Of a DNA stretch of 46,406 nt, positions 1-7,737 are shown in pieces. Position numbers and translations under genes: made by a program. The stretch spans positions 1-46,406 of the forward strand of contig JAEUPD010000175.1 of the NCBI GenBank assembly GCA_016788525.1, read 5' to 3'. This stretch comes from Rubrivivax sp. (GTDB taxonomy: Bacteria > Pseudomonadota > Gammaproteobacteria > Burkholderiales > Burkholderiaceae_C). The notes below the pieces were generated by a model, which made no database searches, was not told the origin of the DNA, and saw nothing but the letters and a program-made list of their open reading frames with translations. Within the stretch, counting starts at the first letter, position 1. Every line of letters starts with the position of its first letter.

Positions 1-906
1 GTCGGCGCCGAAGTGGCTGGCGAAGCCTTCCAGCCGGGGCAGCGCGCCGGCGGCCTCGAAGGCCTCGGCGTACAGCTCCAGCGCCGCCGGCGCCGTGTAG
101 CAGCCGGCGCCGCAGACGCTTTGCTCCTTCATCGCCACGGCATGCGGGGCGCTGTCGGTGCCGAGGAAGAACTGCGGGCTGCCCGAGGTGGCGGCGCGCA
201 CCAGCGCGCGCCGGTGGCGCTCGCGCTTGAGCACCGGCAGGCAGTAGTGGTGCGGGTGCAGGCCGCCGCTGAACAGGGCGTTGCGGTTGTAGAGCAGGTG
301 GTGGGCTGTGACGGTGGCCGCGGTCAGCGCGCCGGCCTCGGCCACGTAGGCCGCGGCCTCGGCGGTGGTGATGTGCTCGAAGACGACCTTCAGGCCCGGG
401 AAGCTGCGGCGCAGCGGCTGCATCACGCGCTCGATGAACACCGCCTCGCGGTCGAACACGTCGACCTCGGGGTCGGTGACCTCGCCATGCACCAGCAGCA
501 ACAGGCCCTCGCGCTGCATCGCCTCCAACGTGCGGTGGGTCTTGCGGATGTCGGTGACGCCGGCGTCGCTGTTCGTCGTGGCGCCGGCGGGATACAGCTT
601 GAGCGCCACGAGGCCGGCGGCGCGGGCGCGCACGACCTCCTCGGGCGGCGTGTTGTCGGTCAGGTACAGCGTCATCAACGGCTCGAAGCGGCTGCCCGGG
701 CCTTCGCGCGGCCGCGCCGCCAGCAGCCGCTCGCGGTAGGCCAGCGCCATCGCCGTGGTGGTGACGGGCGGCTTCAGGTTGGGCATGACGATGGCGCGCG
801 CGAACTGCCTGGCACTCGCGGGCAGCACGGCGGCCATCGGTGCGCCGTCGCGCAGGTGCAGGTGCCAGTCGTCGGGGCGGGTGAAGGTGATCGAGTCGGC
901 GGGCAT
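1..906 (-). CDS. pyrC: Dihydroorotase PyrC (3' end cut by window edge)
   Basis: Cytosolic zinc amidohydrolase that cyclises N-carbamoyl-aspartate to dihydroorotate in pyrimidine synthesis. About 302 residues are present; the family is usually near 345, so the C-terminus lies outside the window. Near the N-terminus the metal motif reads HLHLRDG. A lysine in [10 protein letters not shown] fits the carbamylated bridging Lys. Downstream are HGEV, EHITT and GTDSAPHA, the last carrying the catalytic Asp. An alternative ATG lies 9 nt upstream (915). The gene follows a LysR gene on the same strand after about 60 bp, with no obvious terminator between them. The family call is firm; the start is uncertain by three codons. 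Confidence 0.95.
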   Translation of the reverse strand, partial: MPADSITFTRPDDWHLHLRDGAPMAAVLPASARQFARAIVMPNLKPPVTTTAMALAYRERLLAARPREGPGSRFEPLMTLYLTDNTPPEEVVRARAAGLVALKLYPAGATTNSDAGVTDIRKTHRTLEAMQREGLLLLVHGEVTDPEVDVFDREAVFIERVMQPLRRSFPGLKVVFEHITTAEAAAYVAEAGALTAATVTAHHLLYNRNALFSGGLHPHHYCLPVLKRERHRRALVRAATSGSPQFFLGTDSAPHAVAMKEQSVCGAGCYTAPAALELYAEAFEAAGALPRLEGFASHFGAD

Positions 907-966
907 GGCGCACATTGTCGGCGCCGCCGCGGCCTTGGCGCAGCGGCGGCGGCCTCGCGGCGGTCG

Positions 967-1929
967 TCAGCGCGGGGCCGGCACCTGCGCGCCGAGGAAC
1001 TCCCACAGCGCCTGCACGCCGGCCTTGGCCGCGTGGCGCGCCACCTCGGGGCGCTCGCGGTACAGGCGCACCTCCATGGTCGCCTCGAAGCGCCCCGGCG
1101 CCGACGCGCGCACCAGCCGGCCGGCGTGCAGCTCCTGGCGCACCGAGCTCTCGGGCAGGAAGGCCAGGCCGTGGCCTTCCAGCGCCATCGCCTTCAGGCC
1201 TTCGGCCATGTCGGTCTCGTACACGGCGTCCAGCGGCAGCGCCACCTCGGCGCGCCGCAGGATCTTCTCGACCACGCGCGCCATGTAGGCGCCCGAGGCA
1301 TAGGCCAGATAGGGCACCGGCTGGCCCGCGCGCACCGGCGGCAGCGGGAACAGCGGCTCGGTGCGGGCACCGGCGCGGGCCGTGTCGGCCGCGCGCGGCT
1401 TGGAGAACGGCGCCAGCGTCTCGGTGCCCAGGCTGAGCATCTCGTAGCGCTCGTGCGCCAGTTGCAGCGGCGCGGCGTCGTGGTGGTAGGCGATGAGCAG
1501 GTCGCAGGCACCCTCGGTGAAGCGCAGCACCGCGTCGTGCACGTTGAGCGCCGTGAGCCGCGTCTTCATCGCGCCGTTGAAGTGCTGGCGCAGCTCCATC
1601 AGCCAGTGCGGGAAGAAGGTGAACGCCAGCGTGTGCGGCACCGCGAACTCGATGGTGTCCTGCCCCGCGGCCTGGAAGCCGCGCATCATGTTGCGCGTGG
1701 CGTTGAGCAGCTCCAGCAGCTCCAGCGCCTGGGCGTGGAAGGTCTCGCCGGCCGGCGTGAGGCGAGTCGGGTAGGAACTGCGGTCGACGAGGTCGATGCC
1801 GGTCCACGCCTCCAGCGCCTGGATGCGGCGCGAGAACGCAGGCTGCGTGACATGCCGCAGCTGAGCCGAGCGCGAGAAGCTGCGGGTCTCCGCGAGGCTC
1901 ACGAAGTCCTCGAGCCACTTGGTTTCCAC
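967..1929 (-). CDS. LysR-family regulator, HypT (YjiE)-like
   Basis: DNA-binding transcription factor of 320 residues. The N-terminal winged HTH (about residues 5-62) contains SFSRSAQLRHVTQPAFSRRI, followed by a linker helix and a substrate-binding-like domain. I chose the GTG start at 1929 because it gives the METKWLEDF opening. That resembles the IETKWLYDF opening I recall for E. coli HypT, a hypochlorite-responsive LysR protein. The open frame continues upstream to 2067, but that stretch lacks LysR features and overlaps the divergent gene. The regulator is divergent from a secreted-protein gene (149 bp gap) and sits just upstream of pyrC. The family is certain; oxidant sensing is only inferred from similarity. 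Confidence 0.88.
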   Translation of the reverse strand: METKWLEDFVSLAETRSFSRSAQLRHVTQPAFSRRIQALEAWTGIDLVDRSSYPTRLTPAGETFHAQALELLELLNATRNMMRGFQAAGQDTIEFAVPHTLAFTFFPHWLMELRQHFNGAMKTRLTALNVHDAVLRFTEGACDLLIAYHHDAAPLQLAHERYEMLSLGTETLAPFSKPRAADTARAGARTEPLFPLPPVRAGQPVPYLAYASGAYMARVVEKILRRAEVALPLDAVYETDMAEGLKAMALEGHGLAFLPESSVRQELHAGRLVRASAPGRFEATMEVRLYRERPEVARHAAKAGVQALWEFLGAQVPAPR

Positions 1930-2078
1930 GCCGGGCAGTGTAGCCAGCAGGGGTGAATCTGCCCTCGGTGGGCACCCTCGGCACACCTGCTGCCGCGGCG
2001 CCGCGCTGCTATGCTCCGCCGCACTCACCGGCGCCGAGGTCTCCTTCGGCGCCAACCTTGCCGCCAAGGAGCCCGCCC

Positions 2079-2576
2079 ATGCCCCGTCTGCCCAAGCTGC
2101 CCGCGCTTGCCTCGGTTGCCCTGCTCGCCCTGGCCGGCGCCGCGGCGCATGCCGAATCGTTTGCCAGCTCGGCCATCTCCAACAGCGTGTCGACCTCGGT
2201 GGGCAGCGTGTCGACGTCGTTCAACGCCTCCAGCGATGCCTCCTCGCCCGGCCGACCGGTGGCCGCTGGCGCCTGGCGCGTAGTGGAAGTGGCGGCGGCG
2301 CCGGGCCGCGAGGGCATCGCCCGCGTGGCGCTGCGCGCCGAATCGGGCCGCGCCTCTGACGACGGCGCGCGCGAAGCCACGTTGTTCCTGCCGCAGGAGA
2401 CCGTGGCGCGTGCCGGCGTGGCGGCCGGCCAGGTGATCCACGCCCGCGAGCGCTCTTACGGGCTGGAGCTGGCGCTGGGCAGCACTGCCGAAACCGCCGA
2501 GCGCGCCGCGGCGTTTTTCCTCGTCGTCGCCGACGACGTGTATCGCGAGCTGCAGACGCGGCCCGTCAGGCTCTGA
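2079..2576 (+). CDS. Secreted hypothetical protein, partner of the DUF2145 gene
   Basis: Protein of 165 residues with a clear signal peptide: a basic start, a hydrophobic Ala/Leu core and a likely cleavage after AAAHA near residue 25. A Ser/Thr-rich low-complexity stretch (about 26-55) follows, then a compact domain ending in LQTRPVRL. The ATG at 2079 is preceded by AAGGAG at good spacing, so the longer open frame from 1953 is not the gene. The TTG start of the DUF2145 gene lies 8 nt after its stop, so the two are probably translated together. I recall similar Ser-rich small proteins beside DUF2145 genes in Comamonadaceae. Function unknown; periplasmic location inferred from the signal. Confidence 0.75.
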   Translation: MPRLPKLPALASVALLALAGAAAHAESFASSAISNSVSTSVGSVSTSFNASSDASSPGRPVAAGAWRVVEVAAAPGREGIARVALRAESGRASDDGAREATLFLPQETVARAGVAAGQVIHARERSYGLELALGSTAETAERAAAFFLVVADDVYRELQTRPVRL

Positions 2577-2584
2577 GCGGTTCG

Positions 2585-3538
2585 TTGCGGCGCGGCGGCG
2601 CGGCGGCGACGGTCGCACGCCTGCGCACAGCCTCGTTCGCTGGTCCGTTCGTCCTCGCGCTGGCGGCGGCCTGCGGGCCCGGGGCGGCGCGGGCCGGGCT
2701 CTCGTCGGCCTACTGCGACAGCGACAGCCGCCTCAGCGTGGCCGAGAAGGACCGCCTGCTGCGCGTGGCGGGCGTGGTGCGCGCCGAGCTGCAGCGCTCC
2801 AGTGCCGATGTGGCGATCGTCTCGCGCAGCGGCCTGGACCTCTCGCGCTGGGACATCCGCCACTCGCATGCCGGCATCGCGCTTCGGCAGGGCACTGACA
2901 CGCCCTGGGCCGTGCGCCAGCTGTACTACGCCTGCGACGAAGGCCAGCCGCGCATCTTCGACCAGGGCCTGGCGGCGTTCATCCTCGGCGCCGACCAGCC
3001 CGAGCGAGGCCACGTGTCGATGGTGCTCGTGCCACGCCCGGCCGCCGCGCTGGCGCGAGCGGCGCAGGACAACGCGCTGGCGCTCTCGCTGCTGGCCGGC
3101 CGCTACAGCGCCAACGCCTACGCGTTCAGCACGCGCTACCAGAACTGCAACCAGTGGCTGGCCGAACTGCTGGCCGCGGCGTGGGCCGGCATCACGCCGG
3201 CGCCCGATTCGCGCGCACAGGCGCAGCGCTGGCTGGCCACGCAGGGCTACCAGCCGACGCGGGTGGACGCAAGCTGGCGGCTGGTGCAGTGGCTGGGCGC
3301 GGCGTTCTCGCCCTGGCTGCACAACGACGACCATCCGCCCGAAGACCTGGCGGCGGCGCAGTACCGCATCAGCCTGCCGGCGGCCGTCGAAGGGCTGGTG
3401 CGCCAGCAGGCGGCCGGGGCTGAGCGGGTGCAGGTCTGCTACTCCGGAACGCAAGTGCTCGTGCGGCGCGGGTGGGGCGCCGCGCTGGCGGCCGATTGCC
3501 GGCACGAGGAAGGCGACGAGCGCATCGCGCTCGATTGA
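2585..3538 (+). CDS. DUF2145 family exported protein, candidate papain-like fold
   Basis: Protein of 317 residues starting at TTG, 8 nt after the upstream stop. The N-terminus has a hydrophobic segment ending AARA near residue 38, which looks like a Sec signal peptide. The body matches DUF2145 as I know it, with the conserved blocks HSHAGIAL and YQNCNQWLAELL. The His-then-Cys order resembles permuted NlpC/P60 (papain-like) hydrolases, which would make His in HSHAG and Cys in NCNQW catalytic. That reading is inference. It is coupled to the small secreted protein upstream and converges on the flavoprotein gene. A substrate cannot be predicted. Confidence 0.8.
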   Translation: MRRGGAAATVARLRTASFAGPFVLALAAACGPGAARAGLSSAYCDSDSRLSVAEKDRLLRVAGVVRAELQRSSADVAIVSRSGLDLSRWDIRHSHAGIALRQGTDTPWAVRQLYYACDEGQPRIFDQGLAAFILGADQPERGHVSMVLVPRPAAALARAAQDNALALSLLAGRYSANAYAFSTRYQNCNQWLAELLAAAWAGITPAPDSRAQAQRWLATQGYQPTRVDASWRLVQWLGAAFSPWLHNDDHPPEDLAAAQYRISLPAAVEGLVRQQAAGAERVQVCYSGTQVLVRRGWGAALAADCRHEEGDERIALD

Positions 3539-3545
3539 AGGGTGA

Positions 3546-3566
3546 AGGGCCGGCCGGGCCGGCCCT
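3546..3566. terminator. GC-rich hairpin between convergent genes
   Basis: Perfect 10-bp inverted repeat (AGGGCCGGCC / GGCCGGCCCT) around a single G, just after the DUF2145 stop and before the end of the convergent flavoprotein gene. It lacks a T-run, so intrinsic termination is only plausible. The rest of 3567-3650 shows no gene. Confidence 0.35.
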
Positions 3567-3650
3567 GTCAGCGGGCCAGCTCGCCGCACCTGTGTAGATG
3601 GTCCGCGTGCCCGCGCTTGTCCGGGGCCTGCGGCCGTCGAACGATGGCGT

Positions 3651-5009
3651 TCAGCCGCGGCGGGTCGCCCCGGGCTCCCCTTCGGCTGGGCCGGCCGCGC
3701 AGGCTGCAGCTGCCTCGTGCTGCGGGTCGCGGGTCAGGGGCGGCCTCGCCGCGCGTGCCTGCCCGGCGTCCGGGGGCAAAGCCTGAGCCAGCAGCTCGTC
3801 GCCACAAGCCTCTTGGGGCGGATGGATGAGGACACGGTTGATGTGCTGCTTGGTGGCCTTGGCGGCAGGGCCCTGGCGCAGCACCTGTCGATCGTGGCCC
3901 TGCGTGAACAGCGCGCCGTAGCGACCGAGATCGATGCAAGTGACGTAGGGGCGCGCGCGCAACGGCACCAGCGGTTGGCCAAGCAGCACGCGGGCGGCAT
4001 TGGCGCCCGCGACGCGGCCGCTTTGCAGGGCATGCTGGCACGAGGCCACCGTGTCGTGGCCGCAGCCGTCGTCGGCGACCGCTGCGTCGCCTGCGGCCCA
4101 CACGCCAGTGGCACTGGGGAGATCGGCTTCGCGTCGTGCACCGGGGCCGGGCGCACCAAGCGCCAGATGGCCCGGGGTGGCGCACACGCGCAGGAAGGCA
4201 TCGACGCGCAGCCTGCCGTGGTCGTCGTGCGAGCCCGGCACCCAGCGTGTCGCGGGCGCTGCCTCCATGCCGGTGGCCAGAATGACGACATCGGCCGCCT
4301 GCCCGGTGCCGTCATCCAGCGACAGCATGGTCCCATCCAGCCCGCGCACGCGCACGCCAAGCCGCGGCGCCACGCCGCCGAGGGCCAACGCCTGTGTGAC
4401 CACGCTCCAGGCGGCGCGGCCGATGCGTGCACCCGGGTCGGCCGAGGCATCCAAGAGCACGATCTGCGCACGCTCGCCGGCCTGCGCGCCGCCGTGCAGC
4501 GCCAGCCGGTCGCGCAGCTCCAGCGCCAGCTCGATGCCCGTGAAACCCGCACCGACGACGGCCAGGCGCGGCTCGGGCTGCGTGCGGGCGATCTCGGCCA
4601 GCCTGCGGTCGAGCGCGATGGCCTCGGCCTGCGTGTCGATCGAGAAGGCCTGTGCGGCGCCGGCGAACGCAGGGCGGCGCAGGCGGCTGCCCGTAGTGAC
4701 GACGAGGCTGCGGCTGGCGATGCAACGACCGTCGGACAGCAGGGCGCGACCAGCAGCTGCGTCGATGCCGGTCACCTCGCCTTCGTGCCAGCCGACATCG
4801 GCGCGCCGCAACAGCGGCGGCAGCGGCACGGCCAGCGTTTCCGGCTGCGCCTCGTACAGGCGCGGGCGCAATTGCAGAGCCGGCTCGCGCGAGACGAGGG
4901 TCACGCGAAGCGCATCGTGACCGCGGGCACGGGCCACCGCCCGCGCCGCCAGCGCGGCCCAGAACCCGGCGAAGCCTCCGCCAAGCACGAGAACGTCGGT
5001 CTCGATCAT
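3651..5009 (-). CDS. NDH-2-like FAD/NAD(P) disulfide-reductase-family oxidoreductase
   Basis: Flavoprotein of 452 residues. The N-terminal FAD Rossmann motif GGGFAG is at about 10-15, the NAD(P)-binding motif VVGAGFTG at about 151-158, and a third FAD contact GVWAAGDAAV at about 302-311. This is the layout of type II NADH dehydrogenases, which pass electrons from NADH to quinone at the inner membrane without pumping protons. I see no strong C-terminal membrane anchor; the tail is Ala/Pro/Arg-rich. The start ATG at 5009 overlaps the stop of the Rrf2 gene as ATGA, so the two are translationally coupled and the Rrf2 protein probably controls it. Quinone reduction is inferred; another electron acceptor is possible. 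Confidence 0.82.
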   Translation of the reverse strand: MIETDVLVLGGGFAGFWAALAARAVARARGHDALRVTLVSREPALQLRPRLYEAQPETLAVPLPPLLRRADVGWHEGEVTGIDAAAGRALLSDGRCIASRSLVVTTGSRLRRPAFAGAAQAFSIDTQAEAIALDRRLAEIARTQPEPRLAVVGAGFTGIELALELRDRLALHGGAQAGERAQIVLLDASADPGARIGRAAWSVVTQALALGGVAPRLGVRVRGLDGTMLSLDDGTGQAADVVILATGMEAAPATRWVPGSHDDHGRLRVDAFLRVCATPGHLALGAPGPGARREADLPSATGVWAAGDAAVADDGCGHDTVASCQHALQSGRVAGANAARVLLGQPLVPLRARPYVTCIDLGRYGALFTQGHDRQVLRQGPAAKATKQHINRVLIHPPQEACGDELLAQALPPDAGQARAARPPLTRDPQHEAAAACAAGPAEGEPGATRRG

Positions 5010-5635
5010 CGGCGGCTGCCGCGGTGGGCGGGCGTGCGCGGCCCGCATCGTGCCCGTTTGGCGCGGGCACGCTGGCGGCCGCCCAGGCGTGGGGCATCGG
5101 GCCCGCGCTTCGAACGGGACGACGTCGAGCGCGCGAGCGCCCGCTCGCCGAACCAGCGCACGATCTCGCGGTGGCCGCCTTCAGACACCTTGCCGCGCAC
5201 GCGCCCGGCCAGGTCGGCCAGGGTGTGGGCGGCCAGTTCGTGCCGCATCGCCTGCTCGGCTGCGAGCATCACAGCGTGGATGCTGCACACGCCGCGCCGC
5301 GCCGCTGCCGGGGCCTCCTGCCCGGACCACAGCGCGCACTGCTCGCGCACGTCGCGGCAGACGAACAACGGCTCGCGGCGCTGCACCGCATCGGCCACCT
5401 GCAGCACCGTAAGCGCCTGCGCGCCGGCGGCCAGCTGCCAGCCGCCGCGCAGGCCCTCGGTGGCGCGCACGATGCCGGCCTTCTCGAGCTGCGTGAGGAG
5501 CTTGCGCACGTAGGCCAGCGGCAGCCGCTGGAAATCGGCGAGATCACGCGCGCTCGGTGGCTCGTGCGGCGCGGCCAGGCACAGGTTGACCAGCGTGTGC
5601 AGCGCGTACTCGACCTGGGCACCAAAGAGGGCCAT
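5006..5635 (-). CDS. Rrf2-family regulator with three cysteines
   Basis: Regulator of 209 residues. An N-terminal winged HTH begins MALFGAQVEYAL and includes the Rrf2 signature around LPLAYVRKLLTQLEKAGIV. Cysteines at 93, 100 and 117 (C-x6-C-x16-C) lie where IscR and NsrR hold their iron-sulfur cluster, but the second gap is much longer than in those proteins. The C-terminal 45 residues are Arg-rich and of low complexity. The start at 5635 was chosen by domain boundary; the open frame upstream crosses the promoter. The gene heads a two-gene operon with the NDH-2-like flavoprotein (ATGA overlap). A redox or Fe-S sensing role is inferred. Confidence 0.85.
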   Translation of the reverse strand: MALFGAQVEYALHTLVNLCLAAPHEPPSARDLADFQRLPLAYVRKLLTQLEKAGIVRATEGLRGGWQLAAGAQALTVLQVADAVQRREPLFVCRDVREQCALWSGQEAPAAARRGVCSIHAVMLAAEQAMRHELAAHTLADLAGRVRGKVSEGGHREIVRWFGERALARSTSSRSKRGPDAPRLGGRQRARAKRARCGPRTPAHRGSRR

Positions 5636-5653
5636 GGACTGTGTGCTTGAACT

Positions 5654-5672
5654 GCGACTTGTGTTGTCGCAG
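5654..5672. promoter_or_regulatory. Candidate operator for the Rrf2 regulator
   Basis: Inverted repeat TGCGAC-N7-GTCGCA about 19 bp upstream of the Rrf2 start and directly downstream of the predicted -10 box. Its position fits autorepression. The sequence does not match the IscR or NsrR sites I know. Confidence 0.5.
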
Positions 5673-5701
5673 TATGCGCATGGGTCGCGGGCCGCGTCAA
5701 G
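5672..5701 (-). promoter_or_regulatory. Predicted sigma-70 promoter of the Rrf2-flavoprotein operon
   Basis: On the minus strand TTGACG (5701-5696) is followed after 18 bp by CATACT (5677-5672), reasonable -35 and -10 elements. The downstream inverted repeat abuts the -10 box. Read by eye; no start-site data. Confidence 0.45.
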
Positions 5702-5739
5702 ACCACGCCGGCCCTGCCGCGCAGCCGGGCGGCCGGCCT

Positions 5740-7611
5740 CTACACGGGGCCGGTGGTAGGTGCTGACTCGTCCTCGCCGGCCTGCTGCAGGCGCCACATC
5801 TGCGCATAGCGGCCCTCCAGCGCCAGCAGCTGCGCGTGTGAACCTCGCTCGGCAACACGCCCGGCTTCGAGCACCACGATCTCGTGCGCATCCACCACCG
5901 TCGACAGCCGGTGCGCGATGACCAGCGCCGTCTTGCCCGCCGCCGCGCTTCTCAGCTCGGCCTGGATGGCGCGTTCGTTGGCCGAGTCGAGCGCGGAGGT
6001 GGCTTCGTCGAAGATGAGGATCGGCGGGTTCTTCAAGAGGGTGCGGGCGATCGCCACGCGCTGCTTCTCGCCGCCGCTGAGCTTGAGCCCGCGCTCGCCG
6101 ACCATCGTCTCGTAGCCCTTGGGCGTGGCGGCGATGAAGTCGTGGATGTGCGCGGCCTTGGCTGCCGCCTCCACCTCGTCGCGGCTGCAGCCGGGGCGGC
6201 CGTAGGCGATGTTGTATTGCACCGTGTCGTTGAACAGCACCGTGTCCTGCGGCACGATGCCGATGGCCGCGCGCAGGCTGGCCTGCGTCACGCTGCGCAG
6301 GTCCTGGCCGTCGATGGTGATGCCGCCGCCCGTTCCTCCGCCCGTTCCGCCCGGACCCTTGCCGACGTCGTAGAAGCGGTAAAGCAGCCGCGCCAGCGTG
6401 CTCTTGCCCGCGCCCGAGGGGCCGACCACCGCCACCGTCCTGCCGGCGGGGATCTCGAAGCTGATGCCATGCAGGATGGGGCGCGCGGCCTCATAGGCGA
6501 AGTGCACGTCGTCGAAGCGCACCGTGCCCTCGCGCACGACCAGCGGCTTGGCGCCCGGCGCATCGTCCACCTCGCGGTGGCGTTCCAGCAGGCCGAACAT
6601 CTTGTCCAGGTCGGTGAGGCTTTGCTTGACTTCGCGGTACAGCACCCCGAGGAAGTTCAGCGGGATGTACAGCTGGATGAGGAAGGCGTTGATCATCACC
6701 AGGTCGCCCAGCGTCAGGCGGCCCGCCACCACGCCTTCGGTGGCGCGCCACAGCATCGCCACCAGGCTCGTCGCAATCACCAGCTGCTGCCCGGTGTTCA
6801 GCAGCGACAGCGTGGTCTGGCTCTTCACCTGCGCGCGGCGGAAGGCCTCCAGCCCCTCGTCGTAGCGCCTGGCCTCGAAGGCCTCGTTGTTGAAGTACTT
6901 GACCGTCTCGTAGTTCAGCAGCGCGTCGATGGCGCGGCTGTTGGCGCGCGAGTCGAACTCGTTCATCTCGCGCCGGTAGCGCGTGCGCCACTCGGTCACG
7001 CTGACGGTGAAGACGATGTACACCGCCAGCGCGGTGAGGGTGATCCACACGTAGCCGGCATCGAACTTCACGCCCAGCACGGTCAGCACCAGCATCACCT
7101 CCACCAGCGTGGGCAGGATGGTGTAGAGCGAATAGCTCACCAGCGACTGCAGCGCGCGCGTGCCGCGCTCGATGTCGCGCGTGAGGCCGCCGGTCTGCCG
7201 CTCGAGGTGGAAGCGCAGGCTCAGCGAGTGCAGGTGCTGGAACACCTGCAGTGCGATCAGCTTGCTGGCGCCGAAGCTGACCTTGGCGAAGACCAGCTCG
7301 CGCAGCTCGGTGAACAGGCTCGTGGCCAGCCGCAGGCCGGCGTAGGCCAGCAAGAGGCCGACGGGCACCACCAGCAGCGCGCGCGGGTCGCCGGGCTTCA
7401 GGTCCAGCGCATCGACCAGGTACTTCAGCAGCACCGGCACGCCGACGTTGGCGCCCTTGGCCAGCAGCAGGAACGCCAGCGCCAGCGCCACGCGCCAGCG
7501 CCACGGCCACAGGTAGGGCAGCAGGCGCTTGAGCGTGTGCCAGTCGGTGCGGGCGGCGGTGCGGGTGTCTTCGGCCGGCAGGGGCAGCGTCGTGGCGGCG
7601 TGGCGCCTCAT
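5740..7611 (-). CDS. Atm1-type ABC exporter (fused permease and ATPase)
   Basis: Half-transporter of about 623 residues working as a homodimer in the inner membrane. The six-helix transmembrane domain spans about residues 35-330 and contains NYETVKYFNNEAFE, a signature of the Atm1/HMT1 family that exports glutathione-linked sulfur or metal species. In the ATPase domain, Walker A GPSGAGKST is near 397, LSGGEKQ near 511 and Walker B ILIFDE near 531. Oddity: a glycine-rich insert (GPGGTGGGTGGG, about 419-430) lies between Walker A and the beta strand ITIDGQDL. The ATG at 7611 was preferred over 7701 because the extra N-terminus is Pro/Arg-rich and lies outside the family. The substrate is unknown. 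Confidence 0.9.
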   Translation of the reverse strand: MRRHAATTLPLPAEDTRTAARTDWHTLKRLLPYLWPWRWRVALALAFLLLAKGANVGVPVLLKYLVDALDLKPGDPRALLVVPVGLLLAYAGLRLATSLFTELRELVFAKVSFGASKLIALQVFQHLHSLSLRFHLERQTGGLTRDIERGTRALQSLVSYSLYTILPTLVEVMLVLTVLGVKFDAGYVWITLTALAVYIVFTVSVTEWRTRYRREMNEFDSRANSRAIDALLNYETVKYFNNEAFEARRYDEGLEAFRRAQVKSQTTLSLLNTGQQLVIATSLVAMLWRATEGVVAGRLTLGDLVMINAFLIQLYIPLNFLGVLYREVKQSLTDLDKMFGLLERHREVDDAPGAKPLVVREGTVRFDDVHFAYEAARPILHGISFEIPAGRTVAVVGPSGAGKSTLARLLYRFYDVGKGPGGTGGGTGGGITIDGQDLRSVTQASLRAAIGIVPQDTVLFNDTVQYNIAYGRPGCSRDEVEAAAKAAHIHDFIAATPKGYETMVGERGLKLSGGEKQRVAIARTLLKNPPILIFDEATSALDSANERAIQAELRSAAAGKTALVIAHRLSTVVDAHEIVVLEAGRVAERGSHAQLLALEGRYAQMWRLQQAGEDESAPTTGPV

Positions 7612-7737
7612 GGGATGCAGGGGTGTGGTCTTGCGCGAGGTCGGGCCGCCCGGTGCGGCGCGGCGCGGCGGGCCACGGCCGCGCGGCATTGTCGCCGCCA
7701 CGCCAAAGGGGGCCGGTTCATCGCGCGGCCGGGCCAG

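Noticed and set aside
13-1956. Very long plus-strand open frame across pyrC and the LysR gene
   Set aside because: Composition is Arg/Gly/Ala/His-rich with no domain; it is the antisense frame of two clear minus-strand genes, an artefact of high GC3.
2585-3589. Antisense frame opposite the DUF2145 gene
   Set aside because: No start context or domain; the plus strand has a signal peptide and DUF2145 motifs.
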